Shown in pieces: positions 7,306-15,708 of a DNA stretch of 64,000 bases (the stretch's first letter is position 1; every line of letters starts with the position of its first letter). The notes under the pieces were generated by a model. That model saw only the letters and a list, made by a program, of their open reading frames with translations. It had not been told where the DNA came from and ran no database searches. The position numbers and the translations under genes are program-made. The stretch comes from Paraburkholderia sp. ZP32-5 (GTDB lineage Bacteria; Pseudomonadota; Gammaproteobacteria; Burkholderiales; Burkholderiaceae). Location of the stretch: the NCBI RefSeq assembly GCF_021390495.1, contig NZ_JAJEJP010000001.1, positions 4,154,001 to 4,218,000 of the forward strand, written 5' to 3'.

Positions 7306-9843
7306 TTGTCCAAGCCACTCCCGATTCGAAACCAAGCGCATGCGCCGGATACCGCCGCGCCGCGCCATCTGCGCCATCCGCGGCGCGGCGCCCTGCTGAC
7401 CGCGCTGGCGGTCCTGCTGGGCGCCTGCACGACGCCGCAGTCCTATCTCGACGGCCAGAAGCTCGTCGCGACCGGCAAGGTCGACGAAGGCGTCGACAAG
7501 CTCAAGGAAGCGTCCAACCAGAACCCCGAGGACGCGAAATATCGCGAGACCTATCTCGCCGGGCACGAGAAGCAGGTCAACGATCTGATGGCGCAGGCCG
7601 ACCGGCTCAGCGCGAGTGGCGCGCGCGACGAGGCTCGGAAGGTCTACGAGCACGTGCTCGCGGTGAGCCCCGGCGACGAACGCGCGCTGGCCGGCCTCAC
7701 GGCACTCGACACCGACGCGCGCCTGAACCTGATGCTGAGCCGCGCCGAGGCGCTCTTCGTGCGGCATCAGTCCGACGCCGCGCGGCACCTGCTCGATGCG
7801 GTGCTGACCGAGGCCCCCGACAACCGGCGCGCGCTCGCACTGCAGCGCAAGCTCAGTGCCGACACGGGCGCGGCGCGCGTCGAGGCCGCGCTCGCCGCCG
7901 CTTATCGCAAGCCGATCCGCATCGATTTCCGTGACGCGCCGCTCAAGCAGATCTTCGACGTGATCTCGCGCTCGTCGGGCATGAACTTCCTGTTCGACCG
8001 CGACGTGAAGACCGACCAGCGCACCACGATCTTCCTGAAAAACAGCACGATCGACGCGACCGTGCGCTACGTGCTTGCAACCAACCAGCTCGCGCAGCAG
8101 GTGCTCGACGAGAACACGGTGCTGATCTATCCGAATACGCCCGCGAAAATCAAGGATTACCAGGAACTGGCGGTGCGTACCTTCTTCCTGTCGAACACCG
8201 AGGCGAAGACGATCGCGAATACGCTGAAGACGATCCTGAAGGTTCACGACGTCGTCGCCGACGAGAAACTCAACGTGGTGATCGTGCGCGACACGCCCGA
8301 CGCGATCCGGATGGCGGAGCGGCTCGTCGCGCTCGAGGATGTGCCCGAACCGGAAGTGATGCTCGAAGTGGAAGTGCTCGAAGTGCAGCGCAATCGCGAG
8401 CTGAACCTCGGCGTGCAGTGGCCGGCTTCGGTCAATGTCACGCCGTTGCCGCTCGGCAGCGCGATCGCGCCAGTCACCGGGCAACCCACCACCACCGGCG
8501 TCTCGCCGTACTACCCGTACGGCTATGGTGGCGGGGTCGGCACCGGCACCAGCGGCTCCACGCCGGCGCTGACGCTGAACGACCTGCTGCACCAGACGGT
8601 GCACACGATCGGCCTGTCATCGCTGCAGGCGACCGTCAATGCGAACGTGCAGGACTCCGACGTCAAGCTGCTGACCAATCCGCGGATTCGCGTGCGCAAT
8701 CACGAGAAGGCGAAAATCCTGATCGGCGAGCGCGTGCCGAACATCACATCGACGGCGACCTCGACAGGCTTTCTGTCGCAGTCGGTCAACTATCTCGACA
8801 TCGGTCTGACACTGAACGTCGAGCCGACCGTCTATCTCGACGACACGGTCGGCATCAAGCTCGCGCTCGAAGTCAGCAGCCTGGGCAATACCGTCACCAC
8901 CAGCACCGGCACGGCCGCCTACGAGATCGGCACGCGCACGGCCAGCACCGTACTGCAGTTGAAGAACGGCGAGACCGACGTGCTGGCCGGCCTGATCGAC
9001 AACGAGGAACGCACGTCGGGCAACAAGCTGCCCGGCCTCGGCCAGTTGCCGGTCCTCGACCGGCTGTTCGGCGCAACCGACGATCAGGCCAAGAACACCG
9101 AAATCGTGCTCGCGATCACGCCGCATCTGGTGCGCAACATCCGCCGTCCCGACGCGGATCTCGCCTACTTCACCTCGGGCACCGAGACCAATATGCACAG
9201 CATGATCGAGTCGAACGGACTGGCGCTGCCGGCCGCGTCGGCGAGTTCGGGCGCGGGCGGTGACGCGGCGGGATTCGGCGCTGGCGCGTTGCCGAACGGC
9301 GCGGGTGGCGCAAGCGGCGCGAATGGCGCGTACGGCGCGGGCTCGGGAGCCGGCGCGGCTTATGGTGGCGGCGCCGGTGCGTACTACGGCGGCGACGGCG
9401 TGCCGGGCGTCGGCGCGGTACCCGGCACCGCGCAGATGACGATTGAGGGACCGCCGCAGGTGAAGACCGGCGATTCGGTCACCGTGTCGTTGTCGATGTC
9501 GGCCGATCAGCCGGTTGCGAGCGCGTCGTCGATCGTCGGCTTCGATGCGACCAGACTGCAGTTCGTCGGCGTGACGGAGGGCGACTTCCTGAAGCAGGGC
9601 GGCGCGCCGACCTCGTTCTCCAGCCGCGTGAGCCCAGGCCAGGTGCAACTCGCGGATTCGGTGCAGGGCGGACTGGGCGCGGCGTCGACGGGTACTTACG
9701 CGGTACTGAGCTTCAAGGCGCTGGCGCCGGCCTCGCCGACCTCGATCAAGGTCACGCCGGGCGCGGTCGTCGGCCTGACCGGCGCGCCGATCACGTTGGC
9801 GACGCCGTCCGCCTACACGCTCGGCATCGCCGCGACGCCATGA
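7306..9843 (+). CDS. gspD: Lipoprotein secretin (GspD/PilQ-like) with TPR-like region and C-terminal cohesin-like domain
   Basis: Outer-membrane secretin channel. From the N terminus it has a lipoprotein signal with lipobox LGAC, a TPR-like helical region (about residues 50-180), N0/STN and N1 domains (IRIDFRDAPLKQIFDVI; VVIVRDTPDAI), and the secretin beta-barrel domain, with VPNITSTAT, a YLDIGLTL-type strand and a closing PVLDRLFGATD-LAITPHLV segment. A long Gly/Ala-rich linker and a cohesin-like beta domain follow (about residues 710-845). TTG 7306 is chosen because GAGGA sits 8 nt upstream and it gives the shortest signal peptide; ATG 7270, inside the previous gene, is the alternative. The C-terminal cohesin-like domain is unusual for classical GspD. 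Confidence 0.88.
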   Translation: MSKPLPIRNQAHAPDTAAPRHLRHPRRGALLTALAVLLGACTTPQSYLDGQKLVATGKVDEGVDKLKEASNQNPEDAKYRETYLAGHEKQVNDLMAQADRLSASGARDEARKVYEHVLAVSPGDERALAGLTALDTDARLNLMLSRAEALFVRHQSDAARHLLDAVLTEAPDNRRALALQRKLSADTGAARVEAALAAAYRKPIRIDFRDAPLKQIFDVISRSSGMNFLFDRDVKTDQRTTIFLKNSTIDATVRYVLATNQLAQQVLDENTVLIYPNTPAKIKDYQELAVRTFFLSNTEAKTIANTLKTILKVHDVVADEKLNVVIVRDTPDAIRMAERLVALEDVPEPEVMLEVEVLEVQRNRELNLGVQWPASVNVTPLPLGSAIAPVTGQPTTTGVSPYYPYGYGGGVGTGTSGSTPALTLNDLLHQTVHTIGLSSLQATVNANVQDSDVKLLTNPRIRVRNHEKAKILIGERVPNITSTATSTGFLSQSVNYLDIGLTLNVEPTVYLDDTVGIKLALEVSSLGNTVTTSTGTAAYEIGTRTASTVLQLKNGETDVLAGLIDNEERTSGNKLPGLGQLPVLDRLFGATDDQAKNTEIVLAITPHLVRNIRRPDADLAYFTSGTETNMHSMIESNGLALPAASASSGAGGDAAGFGAGALPNGAGGASGANGAYGAGSGAGAAYGGGAGAYYGGDGVPGVGAVPGTAQMTIEGPPQVKTGDSVTVSLSMSADQPVASASSIVGFDATRLQFVGVTEGDFLKQGGAPTSFSSRVSPGQVQLADSVQGGLGAASTGTYAVLSFKALAPASPTSIKVTPGAVVGLTGAPITLATPSAYTLGIAATP

Positions 9844-10373
9844 CGGGCGCTCTGTTGCTTCGTCGCGCGCAGCGGGCGAATCTCGCGGCGTGGCCCGGCC
9901 GCGTCGCGGCGGCCGGCTTCACGTTGATCGAACTGCTCGTCACGCTCGCGATCCTCGGCGTGCTCGCGAGCATGACGGTGCCGGTTGCCCAGGTGATGCG
10001 GCAGCATGAACGCGAGCAGGAATTGCGCGACGCGCTGCATCAGATCCGCGGCGCGATCGACGCGTACAAGGCCGCCACCAAGGAGGGACGCGTGCAACTC
10101 GACAGCGGTGCGTCGGGTTATCCGCCGAAGCTGGCCGTGCTCGTCGACGGCGTGAAGGATCAGACCGATCCGAAGGGCACGAAGATCTATTTCCTGCGCC
10201 GGATGCCGCGCGATCCGATGAACGACGACGTGCATCTCGATGCGGCGGATAGCTGGGGTAAGCGCGCGTATGCGAGCGAGCCCGACGATCCACAGGAAGG
10301 CGACGACGTCTACGACGTCTACTCGACGTCGAAGGGCGTCGGACTGAACGGCATTCCGTACCGGAACTGGTGA
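9840..10373 (+). CDS. Type II secretion-like minor pseudopilin
   Basis: A 177-aa pseudopilin. The prepilin motif AGFTLIELLVTLAILGVLA starts near residue 25 and carries the Glu at +5. The downstream domain has a GspG-like layout, with YPPKLAVL and RMPRDPMN, but lacks the exact GspG calcium loop. It starts at ATG 9840, overlapping the secretin stop by 4 nt (ATGA), so it is translationally coupled to the channel gene. The leader before the cleavage site is longer than usual for prepilin peptidase substrates. Confidence 0.85.
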   Translation: MTGALLLRRAQRANLAAWPGRVAAAGFTLIELLVTLAILGVLASMTVPVAQVMRQHEREQELRDALHQIRGAIDAYKAATKEGRVQLDSGASGYPPKLAVLVDGVKDQTDPKGTKIYFLRRMPRDPMNDDVHLDAADSWGKRAYASEPDDPQEGDDVYDVYSTSKGVGLNGIPYRNW

Positions 10374-10380
10374 GAGCGCG

Positions 10381-10776
10381 ATGACCAACCCGATGCCCGT
10401 GCCGCGCAAGCGCAACGGCTTTACGCTGATCGAATTGCTGATCGTGCTGTCGATCATCGCGCTGATGCTGACGCTCGCGCTGCCGCAGTATTTCCACTCG
10501 ATCGATGCGTCGAAGGAGAAGGTCCTCGCGCAGAATCTGACCGTGACGCGCGACGCGATCGACAAGTTTTACGGCGATCTCGGCCGCTATCCCGATTCGC
10601 TCGACGAACTCGTCGACAAGCACTACCTGCGCGCACTGCCGTTCGATCCCGTGACCGACAGCGCGACCACGTGGCAGATCGTGCCGCCCGACGAGCAGTT
10701 CCCGGGCAAAGTCTACGACCTGAAGAGCGGCGCCGAAGGCAGCACGCTCGACGGCCGGCCATTCAACTCCTTATGA
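10381..10776 (+). CDS. Type II secretion-like pseudopilin
   Basis: A 131-aa pseudopilin with a short leader and cleavage motif NGFTLIELLIVLSIIALML, followed by a compact domain (FYGDLGRYPDSLDELVDKHYLRALPFDP) resembling GspG-type cores. It lies 7 nt after the preceding pseudopilin, and its stop overlaps the next start (ATGA). It probably forms part of the pseudopilus shaft or tip with its two neighbours; which of the H, I or J roles it plays cannot be decided by eye. Confidence 0.85.
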   Translation: MTNPMPVPRKRNGFTLIELLIVLSIIALMLTLALPQYFHSIDASKEKVLAQNLTVTRDAIDKFYGDLGRYPDSLDELVDKHYLRALPFDPVTDSATTWQIVPPDEQFPGKVYDLKSGAEGSTLDGRPFNSL

Positions 10777-11669
10777 CGATGCGCGTCGGACGGCACCGTG
10801 CGCGCGCGGCGGCATCGCGGCGTCGGCGCGGGCACGGGCCTCGTGACCAGCGTGGGTACGCCTATCTCGCGCTGCTGATCGGCATTGCGATCATCGGCGT
10901 CGTCGCGGCGGGCACGATCCAGCTTGGTGCGCTTTATCAGCGGCGCATGGCCGAGAAGGCGCTGCTCGACATCGGCGATCAGTTTCAGCGCGCGCTGCTG
11001 AGTTACTCCGACAGCACGCCGGTCGGCCAGCCGACCCAGCCGCGCTCACTCGACGAACTCGTGCGCGATCCGCGTTATCCGAATCCAGTCCGTCATCTGC
11101 GCCGCATCTATGCCGATCCGATGACGGGCAAGGCCGACTGGGTGCTGGTGCGATCGCCGAATGGACAGACGATCATCGGCATTCACAGCGCTTCGCGCGA
11201 GCACCCGATCCAGTTGCGGCAGTTCCCGGAGCGGTTCCGCGGCTTCGAGGACAAGCGCAGCTATACGCAATGGGTATTCATCGCGCGTCCGCCGCAACAG
11301 GCGCTCGGGCAGCGTGCGCCGACCTTGCCGGGAGGCTTGCCCGTGCCGGGCGCGCTGATGCCGGGCGTGCCGCTGCCGGTGACGGACGACGGCGACGGAC
11401 TGCCGCCGGGCGCCGTCGATCCGGCCGATGGAAGCTTGCCGGCGGGCGGGGGCGCTTCGCCGGGCGGTGGGTTTTCAGCCGGTGGCGGCTCATCGAATAG
11501 CAGTGGTTTTTCGGCCGGTGGCGGTTTTTCGAATGACAGCGGTTTTTCGAACGGTGGTGGCTTTTCGAATGGCGGGGGCTTCTCGAATGGCGGGGGCTTT
11601 TCAAATGGCAGCGGTTATTCGAACGACGGTGGCTTCTCGACGAACGGCGGCGATTCCATCGGTCACTAG
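10773..11669 (+). CDS. Pseudopilin-like protein with Gly/Ser/Phe/Asn-repeat tail
   Basis: A 298-aa protein starting at ATG 10773 (ATGA overlap). The leader is long and Arg-rich, followed by RGYAYLALLIGIAIIGVVAAG. This keeps a pilin-like hydrophobic helix but lacks the canonical Glu at +5 (GYAYLAL rather than GFTLIEL), which suggests a tip-type or non-classical pseudopilin. The middle domain, with WVLVRSPNGQTIIGIHS, resembles other pseudopilins of this operon type. The last 80 residues or so are a Gly/Ser/Phe/Asn repeat. It is the last gene of the operon. Confidence 0.75.
   Translation: MTMRVGRHRARAAASRRRRGHGPRDQRGYAYLALLIGIAIIGVVAAGTIQLGALYQRRMAEKALLDIGDQFQRALLSYSDSTPVGQPTQPRSLDELVRDPRYPNPVRHLRRIYADPMTGKADWVLVRSPNGQTIIGIHSASREHPIQLRQFPERFRGFEDKRSYTQWVFIARPPQQALGQRAPTLPGGLPVPGALMPGVPLPVTDDGDGLPPGAVDPADGSLPAGGGASPGGGFSAGGGSSNSSGFSAGGGFSNDSGFSNGGGFSNGGGFSNGGGFSNGSGYSNDGGFSTNGGDSIGH
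11443..11652 (+). repeat. Tandem GGGFSN-coding repeats in the pseudopilin tail
   Basis: Imperfect 18-bp units encode GGGFSN or GSGFSN-like hexapeptides about ten times in the 3' end of the last pseudopilin gene. Neighbouring units are close to identical at the DNA level, so copy number is likely to vary by slippage. Confidence 0.85.
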
Positions 11670-11965
11670 AGCCCATACGAATCGAGCCATTCGCTTCCAC
11701 GGTATCCGCAATCCCGCCCTGCGACCGTATATCAAGCGCCGACCGCGCGGTGCAAGGAGACAACAGACACGACCGCCACGGCAGAGCTTCGGCTATTACG
11801 CGTCATGCGGTCCATGCAGACCTTCGCCTTCGCCATCGCAGGGCCCAGTACTACAACTGCAGCCGATGGGACCTTACGCTGGTTCGCCTATATCGCAGCA
11901 GCCGTATGGGCAACCGGCGATGGCCGATTTTGATCAACTGGCGAAGGCAGAGTTGCACCCTCTCC
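11670..11965. other. Gap of about 300 bp after the secretion operon, no supported gene
   Basis: No reading frame here has a convincing start, Shine-Dalgarno and codon use. No T-tailed hairpin is visible after the operon. The stretch is probably the decayed border between host operon and accessory DNA. Confidence 0.5.
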
Positions 11966-12135
11966 TGTCGGCTGTTGATGTCCACGTCGAACTGACCCAC
12001 TTAGGGCCGTAGTTTTCATCGAATTTTGACCCACGTGATTGAATGCCCTGCTTAATCCTTGCGCAGGGGATGCAAAGGTGATCACGGTGGGCATATTGGC
12101 CAAGATCAGGCGGATGTATTTCCGCGAGAAGATCC
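11966..12135 (+). mobile_element. IS21-like insertion sequence remnant (left end plus first codons of istA)
   Basis: The sequence tgttgatgtccacgtcgaac followed by actgaccca-type motifs resembles the terminal region of IS21-family elements common in Burkholderia. It is followed at 12078 by GTG and codons reading VITVGILAKIRRMYFREK, the start typical of IstA transposases. Homology stops near 12135, where the immunity gene sequence begins, so only about 170 bp remain. It is non-functional and marks a past insertion and deletion. Confidence 0.6.
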
Positions 12136-13239
12136 CGCCGGCGGGAGCTTCGGTGTTTTATGCAGATCAACCCAGTAGCCATTGATCTTTTCGTCGGGAA
12201 CATCAAAGCGCCGCAGCCATACTTCCGTCGCCACGCGCGTGTTGAGCAACGGCGCCGTGCTGTTGACCGTGCCACCTTGCAAGATGTCCGATGTGTCCGC
12301 CACGATCGAGTGCAGCGCATGATTCAACAGCACGTACGCGGCGGGCGGTTGGGGAGGAATGCCTTTCCCCTGAGGAACGCCTGCGGCTGGTTCCGCTCCC
12401 GCTTGAATGATGAGGCTACCATCGCCCAACGGCGTTTTGCGGAACCAGTCCGGCGGAAGCATCAGTTTGTCCGCACCGCCGACACGGCGAACGAAATCAA
12501 CATCGAGGGCCGTCAGCCAATCAACGGTCTTGATCCGGTCTCGCACGGTGATTGTTTCGTGCCCCATCGGGTTCCCGACATCGATACCAGGCCCGTATAG
12601 TCGCGACCAAAAATTCTCGCTGGCTTCGTTGGGCTCCCGCCCTGTGGGGGGGAGGTTTACGCCAAAACCAGCATGCCCCCATCGGGTCGGCAGCGCCATG
12701 ACGAACTCAGCAAACAGCTTCTCAAAAACACCTGGGCACAATTGGAGGAATCTGCGCGGCACACTGAATTCGACCGTATCCAGAGCGTAGTCAGCCTGCC
12801 AATTCTCGAAGCAAAACACGCCGAACGCAAAGAAGCCCGCCGCGAGCTTGTGATCGGCACTGGTCGTTTGTGAAACAACGAGAGCGCTGCTCGGCTGCTC
12901 CCGCGCCAGGTTCGGAAATCCGCGCGCCTTCGCAAACTCAATGGGCCTTTTCCCTTCCTCATAAAACCAGCGCATCGGGCTTGCCATCGGAGGCGGCATC
13001 TCTGCGGCTTTGGCGAAGGCCCTGGCATACTCGTCGATGGCCGCCATGTAGCGCTCATAGCAGTGTACGAGCGCATCGCGAACGGGTTTCGTATGACCCC
13101 CGGTGAAGTACACCACGCCACGCACGACGAGAGCTGCGCCGACGATGCCCTTTTGGTAGGGTTCCTCGTACAAGCCGAAGGGTAAGGTGTCTTGTCGCCG
13201 CGGGTCTTTGGCCCATGCAGCCAGTTCATCTTTCGTCAT
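12106..13239 (-). CDS. Type VI secretion immunity protein (DUF3396 family)
   Basis: A 377-aa cytoplasmic protein resembling the DUF3396 'type VI immunity' family, which protects producers from a cognate T6SS nuclease effector. Family-like features are the central FAFGVFCFENWQ and SVPRRFLQL stretches and the NFWSRLYGPGID segment. It begins 5 nt after the stop of the VRR-NUC gene upstream, so the two are an operon and probably a cognate pair. The last 8-12 residues (about SSRGNTSA) are encoded by the IS21 remnant, so the original C terminus has been replaced. That may or may not affect function. Confidence 0.75.
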   Translation of the reverse strand: MTKDELAAWAKDPRRQDTLPFGLYEEPYQKGIVGAALVVRGVVYFTGGHTKPVRDALVHCYERYMAAIDEYARAFAKAAEMPPPMASPMRWFYEEGKRPIEFAKARGFPNLAREQPSSALVVSQTTSADHKLAAGFFAFGVFCFENWQADYALDTVEFSVPRRFLQLCPGVFEKLFAEFVMALPTRWGHAGFGVNLPPTGREPNEASENFWSRLYGPGIDVGNPMGHETITVRDRIKTVDWLTALDVDFVRRVGGADKLMLPPDWFRKTPLGDGSLIIQAGAEPAAGVPQGKGIPPQPPAAYVLLNHALHSIVADTSDILQGGTVNSTAPLLNTRVATEVWLRRFDVPDEKINGYWVDLHKTPKLPPAGSSRGNTSA

Positions 13240-13244
13240 GATCT

Positions 13245-14015
13245 TTAGGGGAAGGCTGCGCCGGGGCTTATGGGAGGCACTGGAGGCACCCCGAAAGGCG
13301 CGGTAGTGTCCATTCCGCCGGCCTTGCCACCGAACAATTCATCCATGTCCGTTTGTGTTTGCGCTGATCGAGCAGGCTTGCTCCGTGGTTCTTTGTCACC
13401 ACACCCGCAATCCGCTCGCTTCAGCGACACATACTTACTACTGTCGCCTGCAATTCGGCGGTACGACATTTCCTGCCCGTAGCCGAAATCGTCATCGAAC
13501 TTCATTTCCACGACAGTTTTGATGTTCGATTGCACAGGTGGCTGGGTCGGGTCATTCACGATCACCACATCAGGACGGTGGATCTGATCCAAGCCCGCCT
13601 GCTTGCCCTTGACGTAGCCTCCCATGCCGCCAGGCCATTGATTTCGAATCCAGTCTATCAGTGAGCGGTGAGGGGTCAGAGGGTCGTCGTCCGACATGAT
13701 CGGAACGGGCGGCGCCGGAGGCTTCGGGCTCATGTCGTAGGGGACTTCCGGCACGTATTCTGTCGGCTTCCCGGTCATCGCTTTCGACACGTTGTTGTCG
13801 GCGTCCAATCGTTGTGCGACGCACTTCTGCCGCAAAATCCGGCTTCCGGTTTTTGTCGGGTAGGCGACGCCGATCCGACCGCATTTGCACATGAGGTTGC
13901 AAAGTTTCTGCCTTTCATCTGGCGACAAGCCGCTTCTGGCTCCTACAACCGTCGTTTGCCCGTCGCCACTCCCAGTTCCTCCGACGGCCGAGCCGCCCGA
14001 ATACCCGCCGCTCAT
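13245..14015 (-). CDS. VRR-NUC-type T6SS nuclease effector
   Basis: A 256-aa protein with a Gly-rich N terminus, a Cys-containing segment (LCNLMCKCGRIG) and a C-terminal PD-(D/E)XK nuclease of VRR-NUC type: RPDVVIVN supplies the Asp and VVEMKF the ExK, followed by GQEMSYRRIAG. Such proteins are DNase effectors delivered by type VI secretion and are usually encoded next to a DUF3396 immunity gene, as here. The start at 14015 is chosen because it overlaps the stop of the upstream frame (ATGA). No PAAR or VgrG part is present, so delivery would depend on another locus. Confidence 0.75.
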   Translation of the reverse strand: MSGGYSGGSAVGGTGSGDGQTTVVGARSGLSPDERQKLCNLMCKCGRIGVAYPTKTGSRILRQKCVAQRLDADNNVSKAMTGKPTEYVPEVPYDMSPKPPAPPVPIMSDDDPLTPHRSLIDWIRNQWPGGMGGYVKGKQAGLDQIHRPDVVIVNDPTQPPVQSNIKTVVEMKFDDDFGYGQEMSYRRIAGDSSKYVSLKRADCGCGDKEPRSKPARSAQTQTDMDELFGGKAGGMDTTAPFGVPPVPPISPGAAFP

Positions 14016-14320
14016 GCTTCGCTCGCGCCTGCAGTCCTGGTCGAGCCCGGTTGATTGAACGTCAGCGACGCTGCTTGATGCGTGTTCAGCCAGTCTGTAT
14101 GGCCGGTGGCATCCGTCGTGCCCTGGACAGTCTGGCCGTCTGCAGAAGTAACCGTGTATGGATGATTCGGGATCGGTCGCCGCGAGTTGTCGTCGACGAG
14201 TTGAAAACGCCCGCGATATTTGCCGTCGCCTTGCGCGGCAGTTTCGGCGAGGCAAACAAGCACGCGCGAGCCTTGCGCGAACACGCGGCGAACGGCGGCC
14301 ACTATCTCGATCACGAGCAA
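14012..14320 (-). pseudogene. 5'-truncated T6SS accessory gene with transthyretin-like domain
   Basis: The frame encodes GKYRGRFQLVDDNSRRPIPNHPY-like sequence followed by TVTSADGQTVQGTTDATGHTDW. This is the transthyretin/prealbumin-like module often found at the C terminus of VgrG or PAAR-associated proteins. No good start codon or Shine-Dalgarno is seen (only a TTG at 14320), and the frame is closed at 14372, so the N-terminal part has probably been lost. Its stop overlaps the effector start, consistent with a former VgrG/PAAR-effector-immunity operon. Confidence 0.55.
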
Positions 14321-14552
14321 ATGATGGCAGTGAAGGATCGCCGTGCAGAGAACATGCGCGCGCTGCTTGCGTTAAATGGTCACGCGGCTCTGGCCTAAAA
14401 GTCCCACCGGCGTCCCGCCGAGCGTCGGACCCGCGCCCGTAACAAATGCAATCGCCCGTTGAAGGTGGTTGCACATTTGCCTCCAAGAAGCAGACCAAGC
14501 AAACAGCTAGTGATGTGCCGTTTTGTCCCGGAAGGACTTGAAAGCGTCCAAA

Positions 14553-15635
14553 ATGGACGTTAATATGTCTTCGAAAGACATCGAGTTGCAATCAACCTAC
14601 GTGAGCAAAGCTATGGATCTGATATACGCTTTTTGGAACAATAAGGGCGGAACCGGCAAGACTAGCCTCGCATTTCAGGCGATCACTCGGTACGCGGAGC
14701 TAAACCCGAAGAAGAGGTTGCTTGCAGTTGATCTGTGTCCTCAAGCAAACCTATCGGAATTGATGCTGGGCGGCCTCAACTACAAGGGCAGTGAAAAGCT
14801 GCTCGAACGCCAAGGTATGGTTCCGAGATGCAGCGTCGGCGGCTACTTTCAACTTCGCCTCCCTTCCCCGTATACACCGCCGGCATTCAAGGCCCATGAC
14901 TTTCTCACGAAGCCGCACACGTATAACTCGGCAATTCCGAAAAACATAGACTTAGTTTGTGGCGACCCGTTGCTAGAGCTCCAGGCTAACGCCGTCAATA
15001 CACTTGCGAACCAGAACATCCCCGGCACCAATACTTGGATTGCCGTGATCGATTGGCTTAAAGATTTCCTGAAACAGTTAGAAGGCGAGTACGACACGGT
15101 TTTCTTGGACTGCAATCCGAGTTTTTCAATGTATACGCAGATTGCTTTAGCGAGCGCTCACAGGATCGTGCTGCCAGTTATGGCAGACGATTCTTCACGT
15201 AGAGCGATCCAGAATGCGTTCTCGCTCATTTACGGATTGAAGCTGCCTTCCGATATTTATGCGGCGTATATGTTTGCTACGAAGCTAACCGCAGCAGATC
15301 GTCCATTGCCCAAGGTGCACCTGATCGCGAGAAACCGATTGACTCAATACATGGGTGAAGCCTCTGCTTATGCAGCGGTCCTCCAAGCCATATCGGAAGA
15401 TGTGGCGGGCCTCTTAAAAACAAATCCGGAATTGTTCACGTTCAAAAAGGCAAAAGACGCGTTCGTGAGCATCCGCGATTTCCAAACTACCGGTGTGGTG
15501 GCGTTCGCCAAGGGACAACCCTTTTCGCACGTCCGGGCGGCGAAACAAACTGTGAATGGACACCGCGTTCAGGTAAAGCAGGAATATCTTGACAATTGCG
15601 TAGAGGCGTTGGAATCGCTAGTCAAACGTTTGTAG
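14553..15635 (+). CDS. ParA/MinD-like P-loop ATPase (orphan)
   Basis: A 360-aa protein with a deviant Walker A motif NNKGGTGKTS near the N terminus, a Walker A'-like AVDLCPQANLSE and a Walker B-like DTVFLDCNPS. This is the ParA/Soj/MinD family, membrane- or nucleoid-associated ATPases that partition DNA or position complexes. No ParB gene or parS cluster is visible next to it. Some mobile elements and phage-exclusion loci carry such solitary ATPases. Start choice is uncertain: ATG 14553 is used, with ATG 14565 and ATG 14613 also possible. A TTG at 14523 would extend it. Confidence 0.8.
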   Translation: MDVNMSSKDIELQSTYVSKAMDLIYAFWNNKGGTGKTSLAFQAITRYAELNPKKRLLAVDLCPQANLSELMLGGLNYKGSEKLLERQGMVPRCSVGGYFQLRLPSPYTPPAFKAHDFLTKPHTYNSAIPKNIDLVCGDPLLELQANAVNTLANQNIPGTNTWIAVIDWLKDFLKQLEGEYDTVFLDCNPSFSMYTQIALASAHRIVLPVMADDSSRRAIQNAFSLIYGLKLPSDIYAAYMFATKLTAADRPLPKVHLIARNRLTQYMGEASAYAAVLQAISEDVAGLLKTNPELFTFKKAKDAFVSIRDFQTTGVVAFAKGQPFSHVRAAKQTVNGHRVQVKQEYLDNCVEALESLVKRL

Positions 15636-15708
15636 CAACCACCGTCTAAAGGCGATAGGAGTCGCGCGGCGAGGATCGAAGCCCGACCACGCGACTCGTA
15701 CGGGACTT

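Noticed and set aside
14051..14398. Plus-strand frame of 115 codons opposite the transthyretin-like fragment
   Set aside because: It lacks a Shine-Dalgarno and overlaps a better supported minus-strand frame. Its C-terminal 40 residues look protein-like but match nothing I know.
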